DNA from: Bacteroidetes bacterium OLB10
GTDB taxonomy: Bacteria > Bacteroidota > Bacteroidia > AKYH767-A > OLB10
Length of the DNA: 64,000 nucleotides
Reading direction: 5' to 3'
NCBI GenBank assembly: GCA_001567275.1
Contig: LNBX01000034.1
Span: 1-64,000 of the forward strand
Made by a program: the position numbers and the translations under genes. Numbering within the stretch: position 1 is the stretch's first letter; every line of letters starts with the position of its first letter. The notes beneath the pieces were generated by a model, which had not been told where the DNA came from, did no database searches, and saw nothing but the letters and a program-made list of their open reading frames with translations. Shown piece by piece: positions 35,376 through 44,834 of this stretch.

Positions 35376-37415
35376 ATGAGATTAAAAAATTACATAGCCG
35401 GACAATGGGTAGAAGGAACCGGAAAAGGAACGAAGTTGTATCATGCCGTAACAGGTGAAGAAGTTGCCGAAGCGGGCAGTGAAGGTTTGGATTTTAAAGC
35501 CATGCTGGAGTATGCGCGAACTGTTGGAGGTCCTAAGCTGAGAGCGATGACATTTCATGAGCGTGCGCGCAAACTGAAAGCACTTGCGGTTTACCTGATG
35601 AGTAAGAAAGAAATTTTTTATCAGCTTTCGGCAGCAACAGGAGCCACCCGCACCGACTCGTGGATAGATATTGAAGGAGGCATTGGCACACTTTATACCT
35701 ATGCCAGCAAAGGAAGAAGAGAACTACCTGACGAAACTTTTCTTGTTGAAGGAAATATTGAAGGACTCTCCAAAGGAGGAAATTTTATTGGTCAGCATAT
35801 TTGTGTACCTCTTGAAGGAGTGGCCATACATATCAACGCATTTAATTTTCCGTGTTGGGGAATGTTGGAAAAACTTGCTCCAACCATTGTAGCAGGTATG
35901 CCTGCCATCATCAAACCTGCAACGGCAACATCGTTTCTCACAGAGCTGATGGTGAGAGAAATTATAGCATCGGGAATATTGCCCGAAGGCGCTCTGCAAC
36001 TTATTTGCGGAAGTGCAGGCGATATACTCGACCATGTGAACTGTCAGGATGTGGTAACGTTTACGGGTAGCGCACACACGGGCAGAATGTTGAAACAAAA
36101 ACCTGCCATTGTGGAGAATTCAGTGCGGTTTACGATGGAAGCAGATTCGCTTAACTGCTGCATATTGGGAGAAGATGCCACTCCCGAAACAGAAGAGTTT
36201 AAACTTTTTATCAAAGAAGTGGCAAGAGAGATGACTGCAAAAACGGGACAGAAATGTACAGCCATCAGAAGAACGATAGTTCCTGATAAATTATCGGGAG
36301 CAGTGGTGGATGCACTGAAAAAACGTCTTGCCGATATACGACTTGGTAATCCATCGGTAGAAGGTGTGCGCATGGGGCCGTTAGTTAATAAAGCGCAGGT
36401 GGTGGATGTAAGCAATAATGTAAAAGCGCTGATGAAGGTTTGCGAAGTTGCTTATGGCGATTTGCAGAATTTTGAAGTGGTAGGTGCCAACAGAGAAGCA
36501 GGAGCATTTATGCCTCCCGTAGTGATGTATTGCAAAAATCCGCTCAGCACTTTAGAGCCACATTCCATAGAACCTTTCGGGCCGGTGACCACTGTGATGC
36601 CTTACAGAAATTCGGACGAAGCCATTGAGTTAGCCAAAATGGGTAAAGGAAGTTTGGTGGGATCGCTGTTTACTGCTGATGACAACATTGCGAAAAAAAT
36701 AATTCTCAACACAGCAAGCTATCACGGACGAATGCTCATTATCAACAAACAGAGTGCAGCAGAGAGCACTGGTCATGGCTCGCCCATGCCGCAACTCATA
36801 CACGGAGGGCCGGGAAGAGCAGGCGGTGGCGAAGAAATGGGTGGTGTGAGAGGAGTGAAACATTTTATGCAGCGTACGGCATTGCAGGGTTCGCCTACAA
36901 CACTTACGCATATATGTAATACTTTTCTTAAAGGAGCAGCAACCCATGAAGATGTGATACATCCTTTCAGAAAATATTTTGAAGAAATACAAATTGGCGA
37001 TACGCTGATTACTCACAGAAGAACTATTACGGAAGCTGATATTGTAAACTTTGCAGGCATCAGCGGTGATTATTTTTATGCACATACCGATGAAACTGCT
37101 CTCGAAGGCTCGGTGTTTGAAAAACGCGTGGCACATGGTTATTTCATCATAGCTGCTGCGGCAGGACTGTTTGTTGACCCCAAAAAAGGGCCTGTGCTTG
37201 CCAACTATGGGTTGGATAATCTGCGTTTCACGCAGCCTGTATATGTTGGAGATACCATTCAGGTGAGGCTGACATGTAAAACCAAAACCCGGAAGGAAGA
37301 CAGAGAAGGTCAAATTCCGCAAGGTGTGGTGGAATGGGATGTGGAAATTACCAATCAGCGTGGCGAAACAGTGGCTGTAGAAACCGTTTTGACATTGGTG
37401 GCACGAAAAATGTAA
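35376..37415 (+). CDS. paaZ: Bifunctional aldehyde dehydrogenase/enoyl-CoA hydratase PaaZ
   Basis: 679 aa, the same length class as E. coli PaaZ (681). N-terminal aldehyde dehydrogenase (about 1-520) with the catalytic Cys C294 in [10 protein letters not shown] and a Glu in [10 protein letters not shown]-terminal MaoC-like (R)-hydratase domain (about 535-675) with the [18 protein letters not shown] hotdog motif carrying Asp and His. It opens the oxepin-CoA ring and oxidises the resulting aldehyde in phenylacetate degradation. Other paa genes (paaABCDE, paaK) are not in the window, so the pathway is only partly supported. Confidence 0.92.
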   Translation: MRLKNYIAGQWVEGTGKGTKLYHAVTGEEVAEAGSEGLDFKAMLEYARTVGGPKLRAMTFHERARKLKALAVYLMSKKEIFYQLSAATGATRTDSWIDIEGGIGTLYTYASKGRRELPDETFLVEGNIEGLSKGGNFIGQHICVPLEGVAIHINAFNFPCWGMLEKLAPTIVAGMPAIIKPATATSFLTELMVREIIASGILPEGALQLICGSAGDILDHVNCQDVVTFTGSAHTGRMLKQKPAIVENSVRFTMEADSLNCCILGEDATPETEEFKLFIKEVAREMTAKTGQKCTAIRRTIVPDKLSGAVVDALKKRLADIRLGNPSVEGVRMGPLVNKAQVVDVSNNVKALMKVCEVAYGDLQNFEVVGANREAGAFMPPVVMYCKNPLSTLEPHSIEPFGPVTTVMPYRNSDEAIELAKMGKGSLVGSLFTADDNIAKKIILNTASYHGRMLIINKQSAAESTGHGSPMPQLIHGGPGRAGGGEEMGGVRGVKHFMQRTALQGSPTTLTHICNTFLKGAATHEDVIHPFRKYFEEIQIGDTLITHRRTITEADIVNFAGISGDYFYAHTDETALEGSVFEKRVAHGYFIIAAAAGLFVDPKKGPVLANYGLDNLRFTQPVYVGDTIQVRLTCKTKTRKEDREGQIPQGVVEWDVEITNQRGETVAVETVLTLVARKM

Positions 37416-37442
37416 GGTTTTGAGAAAAAAGACTGAAAACAG

Positions 37443-38309
37443 ATGAAGAAAGTGAGAATACTTTTGGCAATGATGCTGATGAGTTGTGCGGTAATAGCTC
37501 AGAGCGATTACAACAATTTTGTTGTGGAGCGTAAAAACATTCAGAAGCAGATGGAAGAAATGCTGAAAACCGATAAAGCATTTAAAAATAAAAATGCTAC
37601 TGCTGAATTTCAGGCACTGGTAAGAAGACTGCTTGAACTGGATGACAAAATTATTCTCTCGGCCAATTATACTGTGAATGAGTTACAGAAAGATAATGTT
37701 GAGTTGCAGAAGAAAGCCAATGTGCAACCCAAAACAATTATTAAAACCATACCGGGGAAAAGCAGCGTGCTCACCAACGACTCAGTGTATGATGCACTGT
37801 TTATTGCACAAAACAAAGTAGGAAATCTGTCGGAGGCAATGAAAGCCAAGGACGAGGCATTTATGACCCTGCTGAATAAATCCGACAGCCTTATTTCGGC
37901 CAATAAAAATATGCAGGCACGCTTCAATGCACTGGCTGCAGATAATAAAGCACTTGAAGAAAAAAATATTGTGTTGATTATCTTCAACTCATTGGTGGCA
38001 TTAGGGCTTATACTTGCTCTCTTCTTTTTGCTGCGCAAGCCTGTTGCCAAAAAAATGTTGCTGAACACTCCTGCACCCAAACAGGAAAACCCTGTGCCTA
38101 ATACAGCACCGGTGGAAACTGTAAGAAAACAGCCGGAAACAAAACCTGAACCCGTGATAAAAGTTTCGCCCGAAGGAATTCTGGCTGCTTCGCATGATGC
38201 ACTCGATTTCAAACTCGATCAGATTGAAAAATTAGCCCGCCTCAAAGAAAAGGGTTACCTTACTGACGAAGAGTTTGTTGTCCAGAAAAAACAGATTCTG
38301 GGCAGTTAA
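37443..38309 (+). CDS. Membrane protein with coiled coil and C-terminal SHOCT-like motif
   Basis: 288 aa. Signal peptide 1-19 (ending VIAQS), a long helical coiled coil (25-175), one membrane helix about 178-198 (IVLIIFNSLVALGLILALFFLL), a Pro/Lys-rich linker and a C-terminal ~30-residue SHOCT-like helix pair (LDQIEKLARLKEKGYLTDEEF). SHOCT motifs mediate oligomerisation. It lies 27 bases after paaZ and ~95 before the enoyl-CoA hydratase, but nothing ties it to catabolism. Function unknown. Confidence 0.75.
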   Translation: MKKVRILLAMMLMSCAVIAQSDYNNFVVERKNIQKQMEEMLKTDKAFKNKNATAEFQALVRRLLELDDKIILSANYTVNELQKDNVELQKKANVQPKTIIKTIPGKSSVLTNDSVYDALFIAQNKVGNLSEAMKAKDEAFMTLLNKSDSLISANKNMQARFNALAADNKALEEKNIVLIIFNSLVALGLILALFFLLRKPVAKKMLLNTPAPKQENPVPNTAPVETVRKQPETKPEPVIKVSPEGILAASHDALDFKLDQIEKLARLKEKGYLTDEEFVVQKKQILGS

Positions 38310-38403
38310 TCCCCCTGCTTTTTTATATTTGCATTTCTTATTTTCAGACAGGGAAGCTGTCTGTTTTTAAAGGATTGTTTTATTAGCAAAACGAAAAAAG
38401 AAA

Positions 38404-39165
38404 ATGCAGGGTACTGTTGAAACAAAGATTGCCGGAGGAATTGCCGAAATAGAATTTTTTCATCCGCAAAGCAACTCATTGCCTGGCGATGTGCTTCACA
38501 CGCTGGCTGCCGCTATTGAAGATGCGGGAAAAAATCAGGAAGTGAAAGTAATTGTATTAAGAAGTAAAGGCGAAAAAGCATTTTGTGCAGGAGCTTCTTT
38601 TGATGAACTGATCAGCATTGGTGATATGCAAACAGGAAAAAAGTTTTTCTCGGGATTTGCAATGGTCATCAATGCCATGCGCAAAGCACCCAAGTTTGTG
38701 ATTGCACGTGTGCAGGGCAAAGCAGTCGGAGGAGGGGTAGGACTTGCCTGCGCTGCTGATTATACGATAGCACATGAATCTGCATCAGTAAAACTCAGCG
38801 AACTTGCAGTGGGAATCGGCCCTTTTGTAGTTGGCCCTGCTGTTGAAAGAAAAATTGGTACGGGAGCCTTTACACAGTTAACGGTGAATGCCACCGAATG
38901 GCAGTCGGCACAGTGGGCAGAGCAGAAAGGAATGTATGCTTCGGTGCATGCTTCCACAGAAGAACTTGATGCAGCTGTGCAAACACTTGCTGCAAAACTT
39001 GCTGCCAGCAATCCTGAAGCAATGAAATTACTGAAACAGATATTCTGGCAGGGAACAGATCACTGGGATACGCTGCTGAGTGAACGCGCTCAGATGAGCG
39101 GTACACTCGTATTGTCTGAATTTACAAGAAACGCTATTGAGAAATTTAAAGCGAAAGCAAAATAA
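38404..39165 (+). CDS. Enoyl-CoA hydratase/isomerase family protein
   Basis: 253 aa, crotonase fold, full length. The oxyanion-hole segments are KAFCAGASFDEL and GKAVGGGVGLACAADY. The acid/base region reads SELAVGIGPFVVGPAVER; one Glu is present at the first position, but the second classical Glu is less obvious, so hydratase versus isomerase cannot be fixed. Located between paaZ and the fused E1 gene, it probably serves the same acyl-CoA breakdown route. Spacing to the E1 gene is 15 bases. Confidence 0.87.
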   Translation: MQGTVETKIAGGIAEIEFFHPQSNSLPGDVLHTLAAAIEDAGKNQEVKVIVLRSKGEKAFCAGASFDELISIGDMQTGKKFFSGFAMVINAMRKAPKFVIARVQGKAVGGGVGLACAADYTIAHESASVKLSELAVGIGPFVVGPAVERKIGTGAFTQLTVNATEWQSAQWAEQKGMYASVHASTEELDAAVQTLAAKLAASNPEAMKLLKQIFWQGTDHWDTLLSERAQMSGTLVLSEFTRNAIEKFKAKAK

Positions 39166-39180
39166 CAAAGTGCCAAATCA

Positions 39181-41259
39181 ATGCTTGCAGAAAAAAAATT
39201 AGAAACAACACCTATAGACACCGCTACAGTTTTAAAAGCTTACAAACTGATGTGCACTGCACGTGCCATGAGTGATATTTACGAGGAGAATGCTCAGGTC
39301 ACTGCCAAGTATGTGCATGCCTGCTCCAGAGGACATGAGGCTGTGCAGGTGGCATTGGGTTTACAACTCAAACCACAGGATTATCTTTCGGCATATTATC
39401 GTGACGACAGTATTTTACTTTCCATCGGCATGACACCCTTTGAGCTGATGCTGCAGCTGATGGCAAAACGTGATGATCCGTTTTCGGGAGGACGTACTTA
39501 CTATTCACATCCAAGCCTTAAGCGTGATGATATGCCCAAAATTCCGCATCAGAGCAGCGCTACGGGTATGCAGGCCATTCCTGCAACAGGTGTTGCAATG
39601 GGAATGCAATATCTCGAAAAACAAAATTTAGCAAAATACGAAGAGGGCGAATATCCCGTCACCATTTGTTCTTTTGGTGATGCAAGCATTACCGAAGGCG
39701 AAGTGGCAGAAGCTTTTCAGATGGCGGTATTAAAAAAATTTCCGGTGTTGTATTTTGTTCAGGATAATGAATGGGATATTTCTGCCAATGCACCCGAGTT
39801 CAGAACGGGCAACGCTGTTGAATACGCCAAAGGTTTTAAAGGACTTGAAACAAGAAGCATTGACGGAACTGATTTTTTCAGGTCGTACAATACCATTAAA
39901 GAAGTTCTTGATTTAATCCGAAAGGAAAGAAGGCCATTTCTGATTCATGCCACTGTTCCTTTGCTTGGACATCACACATCAGGTGTGAGACGTGAATGGT
40001 ATCGCCATGATCTGGAAGAAGCAAAAAAGAATGATCCGTTGCCAAAAAATTTTCAGCAGCTTACCGAAGCCGGATTTACTTCTGACGAATTGAACACCAT
40101 ACAGGAAGAAGCCAAAGCACTTGTTGCCGCAGATTATAAGCGTGCATTAAAAGCTGAAGACCCAAGACCTGAAGATTTGTTTACACATGATTATGCACCC
40201 ACACCGGTTACAGAGGAGAAAGGTGAGAGAGAACCTGCAGGCAAGGAACCTACCGTGATGGTGGACTGTGCACTGTTTGCTGTGAAGGAATTATTGCAGA
40301 AACATCCGGAATGTTTGTTTTACGGGCAGGATGTGGGAGCAAGGCTTGGTGGTGTATTTCGTGAAGCGGCTACGCTTGCAAAAACTTTTGGCGATGACAG
40401 AGTTTTTAATACACCCATTCAGGAAGCATTTATCATTGGTTCAACCGTAGGGCTGAGTGCTGTAGGATGTAAACCCATTGTGGAAGTACAGTTTGCAGAT
40501 TACATCTGGCCGGGACTCAATCAGCTGTTCACTGAAGTGAGCCGCTCCTGTTATCTGAGTAATGGCAAGTGGCCTGTGTCCTGTGTTATTCGTGTACCAA
40601 TTGGTGCCTATGGCAGTGGTGGTCCTTACCACTCATCAAGTGTAGAGTCGGTAGTGTTGAATATAAGAGGAGTGAAGGTGGCATATCCATCAACAGGAGC
40701 AGATCTGAAAGGATTACTCAAGTCAGCTTATTACGATCCTAATCCTGTGGTGATATTTGAACATAAAGGACTTTACTGGAGTAAAATAAAAGGAACTGAA
40801 GAAGCGCGCACCATCGAACCTGATGAGGATTACATCATTCCTTTCGGTAAAGCACGTGTAGCTCTTGCTGCGGAAAGCTCTGATGATTATTCCACACTGG
40901 GTGTAATCACTTATGGAATGGGTGTTTACTGGGCAAAGAATGCAGCAAAGCAATTTCCGGGAAGAGTAGAGGTGATAGACTTGCGCACACTGAATCCTGT
41001 TGACGAAGAAACTATTTTCCGCACAGCAGAAAAACATCACCGCTGTTTGGTGCTCACCGAAGAGTCATTGAAAAATTCTTTTGCAGAAGCTCTTGCCGGA
41101 CGAATACAACAAAATTGTTTTCGCACGCTGGATGCACCTGTGGTGGCAATGGGTTCTGAAAATATGCCTGCCATACCACTCAATTCTACTCTGGAGTTTA
41201 CCATGATTCCTAATGCGGATAAAGTGGCTGCACAGATGAAATATCTACTCGAATACTGA
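39181..41259 (+). CDS. 2-oxoacid dehydrogenase E1, fused alpha and beta subunits
   Basis: 692 aa. The alpha half (about 1-345) has the thiamine diphosphate motif GDASITEGEV...DNEWDIS (the usual GDG is GDA here) and HATVPLLGHHTSGVRREWY. The beta half (about 360-690) has DCALFAVKELLQKHP, GQDVGARLGGVFREA and VIDLRTLNPVDEETI. Decarboxylates branched-chain 2-oxoacids (or a related oxoacid) and passes the acyl group to a lipoyl E2. Fusion of the two subunits is common in Bacteroidota. No E2 or E3 gene is adjacent. It ends 4 bases before the M61 gene. Confidence 0.9.
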   Translation: MLAEKKLETTPIDTATVLKAYKLMCTARAMSDIYEENAQVTAKYVHACSRGHEAVQVALGLQLKPQDYLSAYYRDDSILLSIGMTPFELMLQLMAKRDDPFSGGRTYYSHPSLKRDDMPKIPHQSSATGMQAIPATGVAMGMQYLEKQNLAKYEEGEYPVTICSFGDASITEGEVAEAFQMAVLKKFPVLYFVQDNEWDISANAPEFRTGNAVEYAKGFKGLETRSIDGTDFFRSYNTIKEVLDLIRKERRPFLIHATVPLLGHHTSGVRREWYRHDLEEAKKNDPLPKNFQQLTEAGFTSDELNTIQEEAKALVAADYKRALKAEDPRPEDLFTHDYAPTPVTEEKGEREPAGKEPTVMVDCALFAVKELLQKHPECLFYGQDVGARLGGVFREAATLAKTFGDDRVFNTPIQEAFIIGSTVGLSAVGCKPIVEVQFADYIWPGLNQLFTEVSRSCYLSNGKWPVSCVIRVPIGAYGSGGPYHSSSVESVVLNIRGVKVAYPSTGADLKGLLKSAYYDPNPVVIFEHKGLYWSKIKGTEEARTIEPDEDYIIPFGKARVALAAESSDDYSTLGVITYGMGVYWAKNAAKQFPGRVEVIDLRTLNPVDEETIFRTAEKHHRCLVLTEESLKNSFAEALAGRIQQNCFRTLDAPVVAMGSENMPAIPLNSTLEFTMIPNADKVAAQMKYLLEY

Positions 41260-41263
41260 GAAA

Positions 41264-42981
41264 ATGAAATATCATTTTTCCGTTTCCAATCCGGCTGAAC
41301 GTTTCGTTGACATCACACTTACCCTCGAAACAAAATCGCATAAGCAACTCGATCTGAAGTTGCCTGTGTGGAGACCCGGACGTTACGAAGAAGGAAATTT
41401 TGCAAAGAACATCAGAAGATTCAGTGTTGTAAACTCAAAAGGAGAACCACTTTCTTTTCAGAAAATATCAAAAAGTATCTGGAGGATTTTTGCAAATGAA
41501 AAAGATAGTCAGATAACAGTTAAATATCAGTATTACGCCAACAGACTGGACGCAGGTTCGTGTTATGTTGATGACAGACAGCTTTACATCAATCCCATTC
41601 ACTGTTGTTTTTATACCGATGAACTGAGGAATGAAAAATGTATGGTGGAATTAGATGTTCCTTTTGCAGAAATAGCCACATCGTTAAAGCAATCAGGAAA
41701 AAGAAAATTTGAAGCTGATAATTTCGATGATTTGGTTGACAGTCCCTTTATTGCCGGCAGTCAGTTGCAACATCACAGCTATACTGTAGCAGGAACATTG
41801 TTTCATATCTGGATTGAAGGAGATTATTTTCCTGACCAGAATAAGATTGTGAACGATTTTACTGCATTCACTAAAACGCAGTTTAAGATGATGCAAACAT
41901 TCCCTTTCGGTGAATATCATTTTCTGATTCAGGCTGTGCCTCACACTTTTTATCATGGAGTGGAACACCTCAAATCAACAGTGATAGTGATTGGGCCTTC
42001 TTCAGGATTGCATAAACGTGAATTATACAATGAGCTGATAGGCGTTTCATCACATGAGTTATTTCATGCATGGAATATCAAAACCATTCGCCCTGTGGAA
42101 ATGCAGCCATACAACTACGATGGTGAAAATTATTCTCCTTCAGGGTTTGTGTATGAAGGTGCAACAACCTATTATGGTGATTTATTTTTGTTCCGTTGCA
42201 AATATTTCAGCGAGGAAGAATATTTCAATGAACTCAATTTCCGAATCAACAAACATCTTTCCGGTGAAGGAAGATTTAATTACTCAGTAGCTGAATCATC
42301 TTTCGATACGTGGCTTGATGGTTATGTGCCGGGAGTACCCGGAAGAAAAACTTCCATCTATGACGAGGGTTGTCTGATAACATGGATGCTCGATTTCCTG
42401 ATCAGAAAATATTCCGGAAACAAAAAATCAATTGATGATGTTTTCAGAATACTTTTTAATGATTTCGGAAAAAAGGTAGGGGATATACAGCAGAAGATTA
42501 CAGACAGGTTGCAGAGCAATGCGCAGGCAAATCACTCGAAACATTTTTTACTGAAATAGTTTTCAGAGCGGTGAGCTATCAGTCAATGCTGGAGCAGGTG
42601 ATGGAGTTTGCCGGGTTGGAGTTGGAAGAACAAACGTCAACAAAACGATGTGAGAGAGATTTTGGAATCAGGTTGGATGAATCAGGCAACATTGCTGTGG
42701 TTGCAGCAGTGGCATCAGATGCTCCTGCAATTTCAGCTCTATCAGTAGGTGATGAACTGGTAGCAGTGAACGGACATAAAGCAGACAAAAGAGTTCATGA
42801 TTTGTTTGAGCAATTCAGCAATGAAGATCAACTGGAAGTAACACTGTTTTCGCAGCTCAGATTAAAAACTGTTTTACTGAAAAAAGGAAATAAAAAATAT
42901 TTTTCGGGCTGGAAACTCAGGAACATGAAATCAAAAACCGCTGAACAGGAATTGTTCTATAAAAACTGGTCCATGCAATAA
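41264..42981 (+). CDS. M61 family aminopeptidase with PDZ domain; frame broken at an A6 run
   Basis: The first frame (41264-42559) gives the N-domain, the HELFH zinc site (H264-H268) and the following FVYEGATTYYGDL with its Glu ligand. It then derails. In the next frame, GYTAEDYRQVAEQCAGKSLE... reads straight into VSYQSMLEQVMEFAGLELEE and a PDZ domain (FGIRLDESGNIAVV...ALSVGDELVAVNG). Adding one A to the run 42469-42474 joins them with KKGRGYTAEDY, a natural M61 sequence. Likely a glycyl aminopeptidase; it lacks a signal peptide, so cytosolic. Its stop abuts the stop of the convergent DUF2027 gene. Confidence 0.85.
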
Positions 42982-43965
42982 TCAGAAAAGAACTTCTGTA
43001 GCACCACCGCCATAACGGGCGTAATCTGCTTCCTGAACTTTAATATTGCTGTAATGTGCTAATTCTTTAAGCACTTCGTTTTTCAAAACACCTTCGCCTT
43101 TGCCATGGATAAAAACTATTTTCTTGAAATGGTTTACAATGGCATAATCCATTTCTTTTCTTACTACTGACTTCTGCAATTCGAGCATTTCTGCATTGGT
43201 CATGGTGCGATGTTCTTTGGTTAGTTTTTCAATATGCAAATCCACTTCTTTGCTGTTGAGTAAAATGGCGCCCGTGTCATTCAATTTTTGTGTTTTTCCT
43301 TTTGGAGCAGAGACAACCGGTTTTTTCTCAGACTGATATTTAATTCTTAACTGCTCCAGCTCTGCATCGTCAGCCTGATTGAAATTTACGAGTACAGCTA
43401 CAGCAGCAAAATCAGGAAAATTCTTATTTGAGTTAGCCAAATCAGGAAGCAACACTGAAATTTCTTTTTGAACAGGATGATGGATGATGTTGCCACCTGA
43501 AATGAGCAGCTGAATATGGAAAGAAGTAATATCTGTAAGGTCAGGCCGGTTGATGGTAAGTACATTCACGGCATTGTGCGGGCCTAATGTTCCTGAAGCA
43601 ATTTTGTTCCATTCAGTTTCATGTTTTGAATGAATGAGATAGAGCAGTTCGTAATCGGTTCCGTTTACGAGATAATAGCCAATGTAACCTGTTAACGTTT
43701 TGTGCTTTTCTGCAGGAATGGCCACAAAACAAATTTCGTTGGTTGACAAATTAAATTCTTTAGACGGAGAAGTAACAGGAACAGGTTCTTCAGTTGCAGC
43801 AGTTTTTTCATTCATAAAAACTTCTGTTACGACCAAATCTTTTGTAAGCGCATCAATGATAAAATCATCTTCTATTTCAACAGCAACCAAGCCATCAGCC
43901 TTGATTGCTTTGATGATGCCATTCATCTTCTCATTAATAAAACTTACCTTATCACCAACTTTCAT
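42982..43965 (-). CDS. DUF2027 protein with C-terminal Smr domain
   Basis: 327 aa from ATG 43965, preferred over a GTG seven codons upstream because GAGAAA precedes it and homologs begin MKVGDKVSF. It has an N-terminal SH3-like MKVGDKVSFINEKMNGII region, a central DUF2027 domain (FVAIPAEKHKTLTGYIGYYLVN...LIHSKH) and a C-terminal Smr domain with VDLHIEKL and the nuclease loop FIHGKGEGVL. Smr domains cut or bind nucleic acids (MutS2 relatives). Bacteroidota-specific; exact role unknown. Confidence 0.85.
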   Translation of the reverse strand: MKVGDKVSFINEKMNGIIKAIKADGLVAVEIEDDFIIDALTKDLVVTEVFMNEKTAATEEPVPVTSPSKEFNLSTNEICFVAIPAEKHKTLTGYIGYYLVNGTDYELLYLIHSKHETEWNKIASGTLGPHNAVNVLTINRPDLTDITSFHIQLLISGGNIIHHPVQKEISVLLPDLANSNKNFPDFAAVAVLVNFNQADDAELEQLRIKYQSEKKPVVSAPKGKTQKLNDTGAILLNSKEVDLHIEKLTKEHRTMTNAEMLELQKSVVRKEMDYAIVNHFKKIVFIHGKGEGVLKNEVLKELAHYSNIKVQEADYARYGGGATEVLF

Positions 43966-43978
43966 TTTCTCAAAATAA

Positions 43979-44006
43979 AAAAGCACACCTATGAAGATGT
44001 GCTTTT
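43979..44006 (-). terminator. Terminator after the pRiA4b ORF-3-like gene
   Basis: Stem AAAAGCACA/TGTGCTTTT (9 bp, 10-base loop), running into T's on the minus strand, between the stop at 44023 and the DUF2027 start. Confidence 0.7.
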
Positions 44007-44022
44007 GTCAGAATTCATTCAA

Positions 44023-44655
44023 TTAATTTTCCTCCTCATAATTTTCATCACCACTCATTTCAACATCATCCATATCTTCATTTGTTTCGTCATCTTCGCC
44101 TTCTTCTCCTTCAAGTGATGCTGCATCGTCCTCATCATATTCTTCCTCACCTGTGAAATTGTCAGATGTTTCATTATCGTCAGACAAATCCTCATCCATC
44201 AACAGACCATCTTCTTCCGTAACTACAGGAGGAATTATAACCTTAAATTGTTTAGGTGCATCGCCAATCATCTTCTTAACGAAAGGGTAGGATTGATGTG
44301 AATCAGCAGTCGGAAGAATTTTTATCAGTTCAACATGAAAAGCCCAAACACTTTCACTCTCTATTACAAAATAAATTTTCTGATGTGGGTCGGCAATATA
44401 ATTTTTCAGCAGTGCTTTTGCCATTAAATTCACCGGTTTTCCGTCTTTAAGTTTGCCTTCCTTATTGGTAATTTCAGTTCCTTTCTTCCAACTGTCGTTG
44501 CTCATGTAAAACGAAGCAACACCATGATCTTCGAAACCAATGGAAGATAATACGACAGTATAAAACTGAGCAAAAGTTTGGTCGGATGTTACTTCAATCT
44601 CACGATAAACATCTTCGTAATCTTCGAATGAAATTTTAAATCTGTAAACGGCCAT
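44023..44655 (-). CDS. Plasmid pRiA4b ORF-3-like protein with acidic tail
   Basis: 210 aa. Residues 1-140 follow the pRiA4b ORF-3 / IS1096 passenger-like fold (VYRFKISFEDYEDVYREIEV, FAQFYTVVLSSIGFEDHGVASFY, DPHQKIYFVIE). The last ~60 residues are almost wholly Asp, Glu, Asn, Ser and Gly, a disordered, strongly negative tail that could bind basic proteins or mimic DNA; this is inference. Found in many Bacteroidota as a chromosomal gene without mobile-element neighbours, as here. Function unknown. Confidence 0.75.
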   Translation of the reverse strand: MAVYRFKISFEDYEDVYREIEVTSDQTFAQFYTVVLSSIGFEDHGVASFYMSNDSWKKGTEITNKEGKLKDGKPVNLMAKALLKNYIADPHQKIYFVIESESVWAFHVELIKILPTADSHQSYPFVKKMIGDAPKQFKVIIPPVVTEEDGLLMDEDLSDDNETSDNFTGEEEYDEDDAASLEGEEGEDDETNEDMDDVEMSGDENYEEEN

Positions 44656-44752
44656 AATACGGTAATACTTTTCTTTGATTTTATGTGCTCAAAAATACGC
44701 TTTTAAGAAATCAGTTTTACATTGTGAAAAATAATTTTTCAGGAAAACAGCC

Positions 44753-44769
44753 TTTTCACCTTGTGAAAA
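44753..44769. repeat. Small palindrome upstream of the C25 peptidase gene
   Basis: TTTTCAC-CTT-GTGAAAA, 7-bp arms. The right half TTGTGAAAAA also occurs 39 bases upstream at 44722. Could be an operator; no factor is known. Confidence 0.3.
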
Positions 44770-44808
44770 AAATAACCATATTTTTACATAACAATGAATA
44801 AAAACAAC

Positions 44809-44816
44809 TACATTTG
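44809..44816 (+). promoter_or_regulatory. -7 promoter element for the C25 peptidase gene
   Basis: TACATTTG is an exact TAnnTTTG match, 19 bases before the ATG at 44835; it shows that the earlier TTG in frame is not the start. Confidence 0.55.
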
Positions 44817-44834
44817 GATATAAATTTCTCTGCC

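Noticed and set aside
36630..37322. 230-codon minus-strand frame opposite paaZ
   Set aside because: Covers the MaoC domain of paaZ in antisense; Cys/His/Phe/Ser-rich as expected of a shadow.
44023..44655. Mobile-element gene, because of the IS1096/pRiA4b name
   Set aside because: No transposase, inverted repeats or target duplication nearby; the family is a common chromosomal gene in Bacteroidota.
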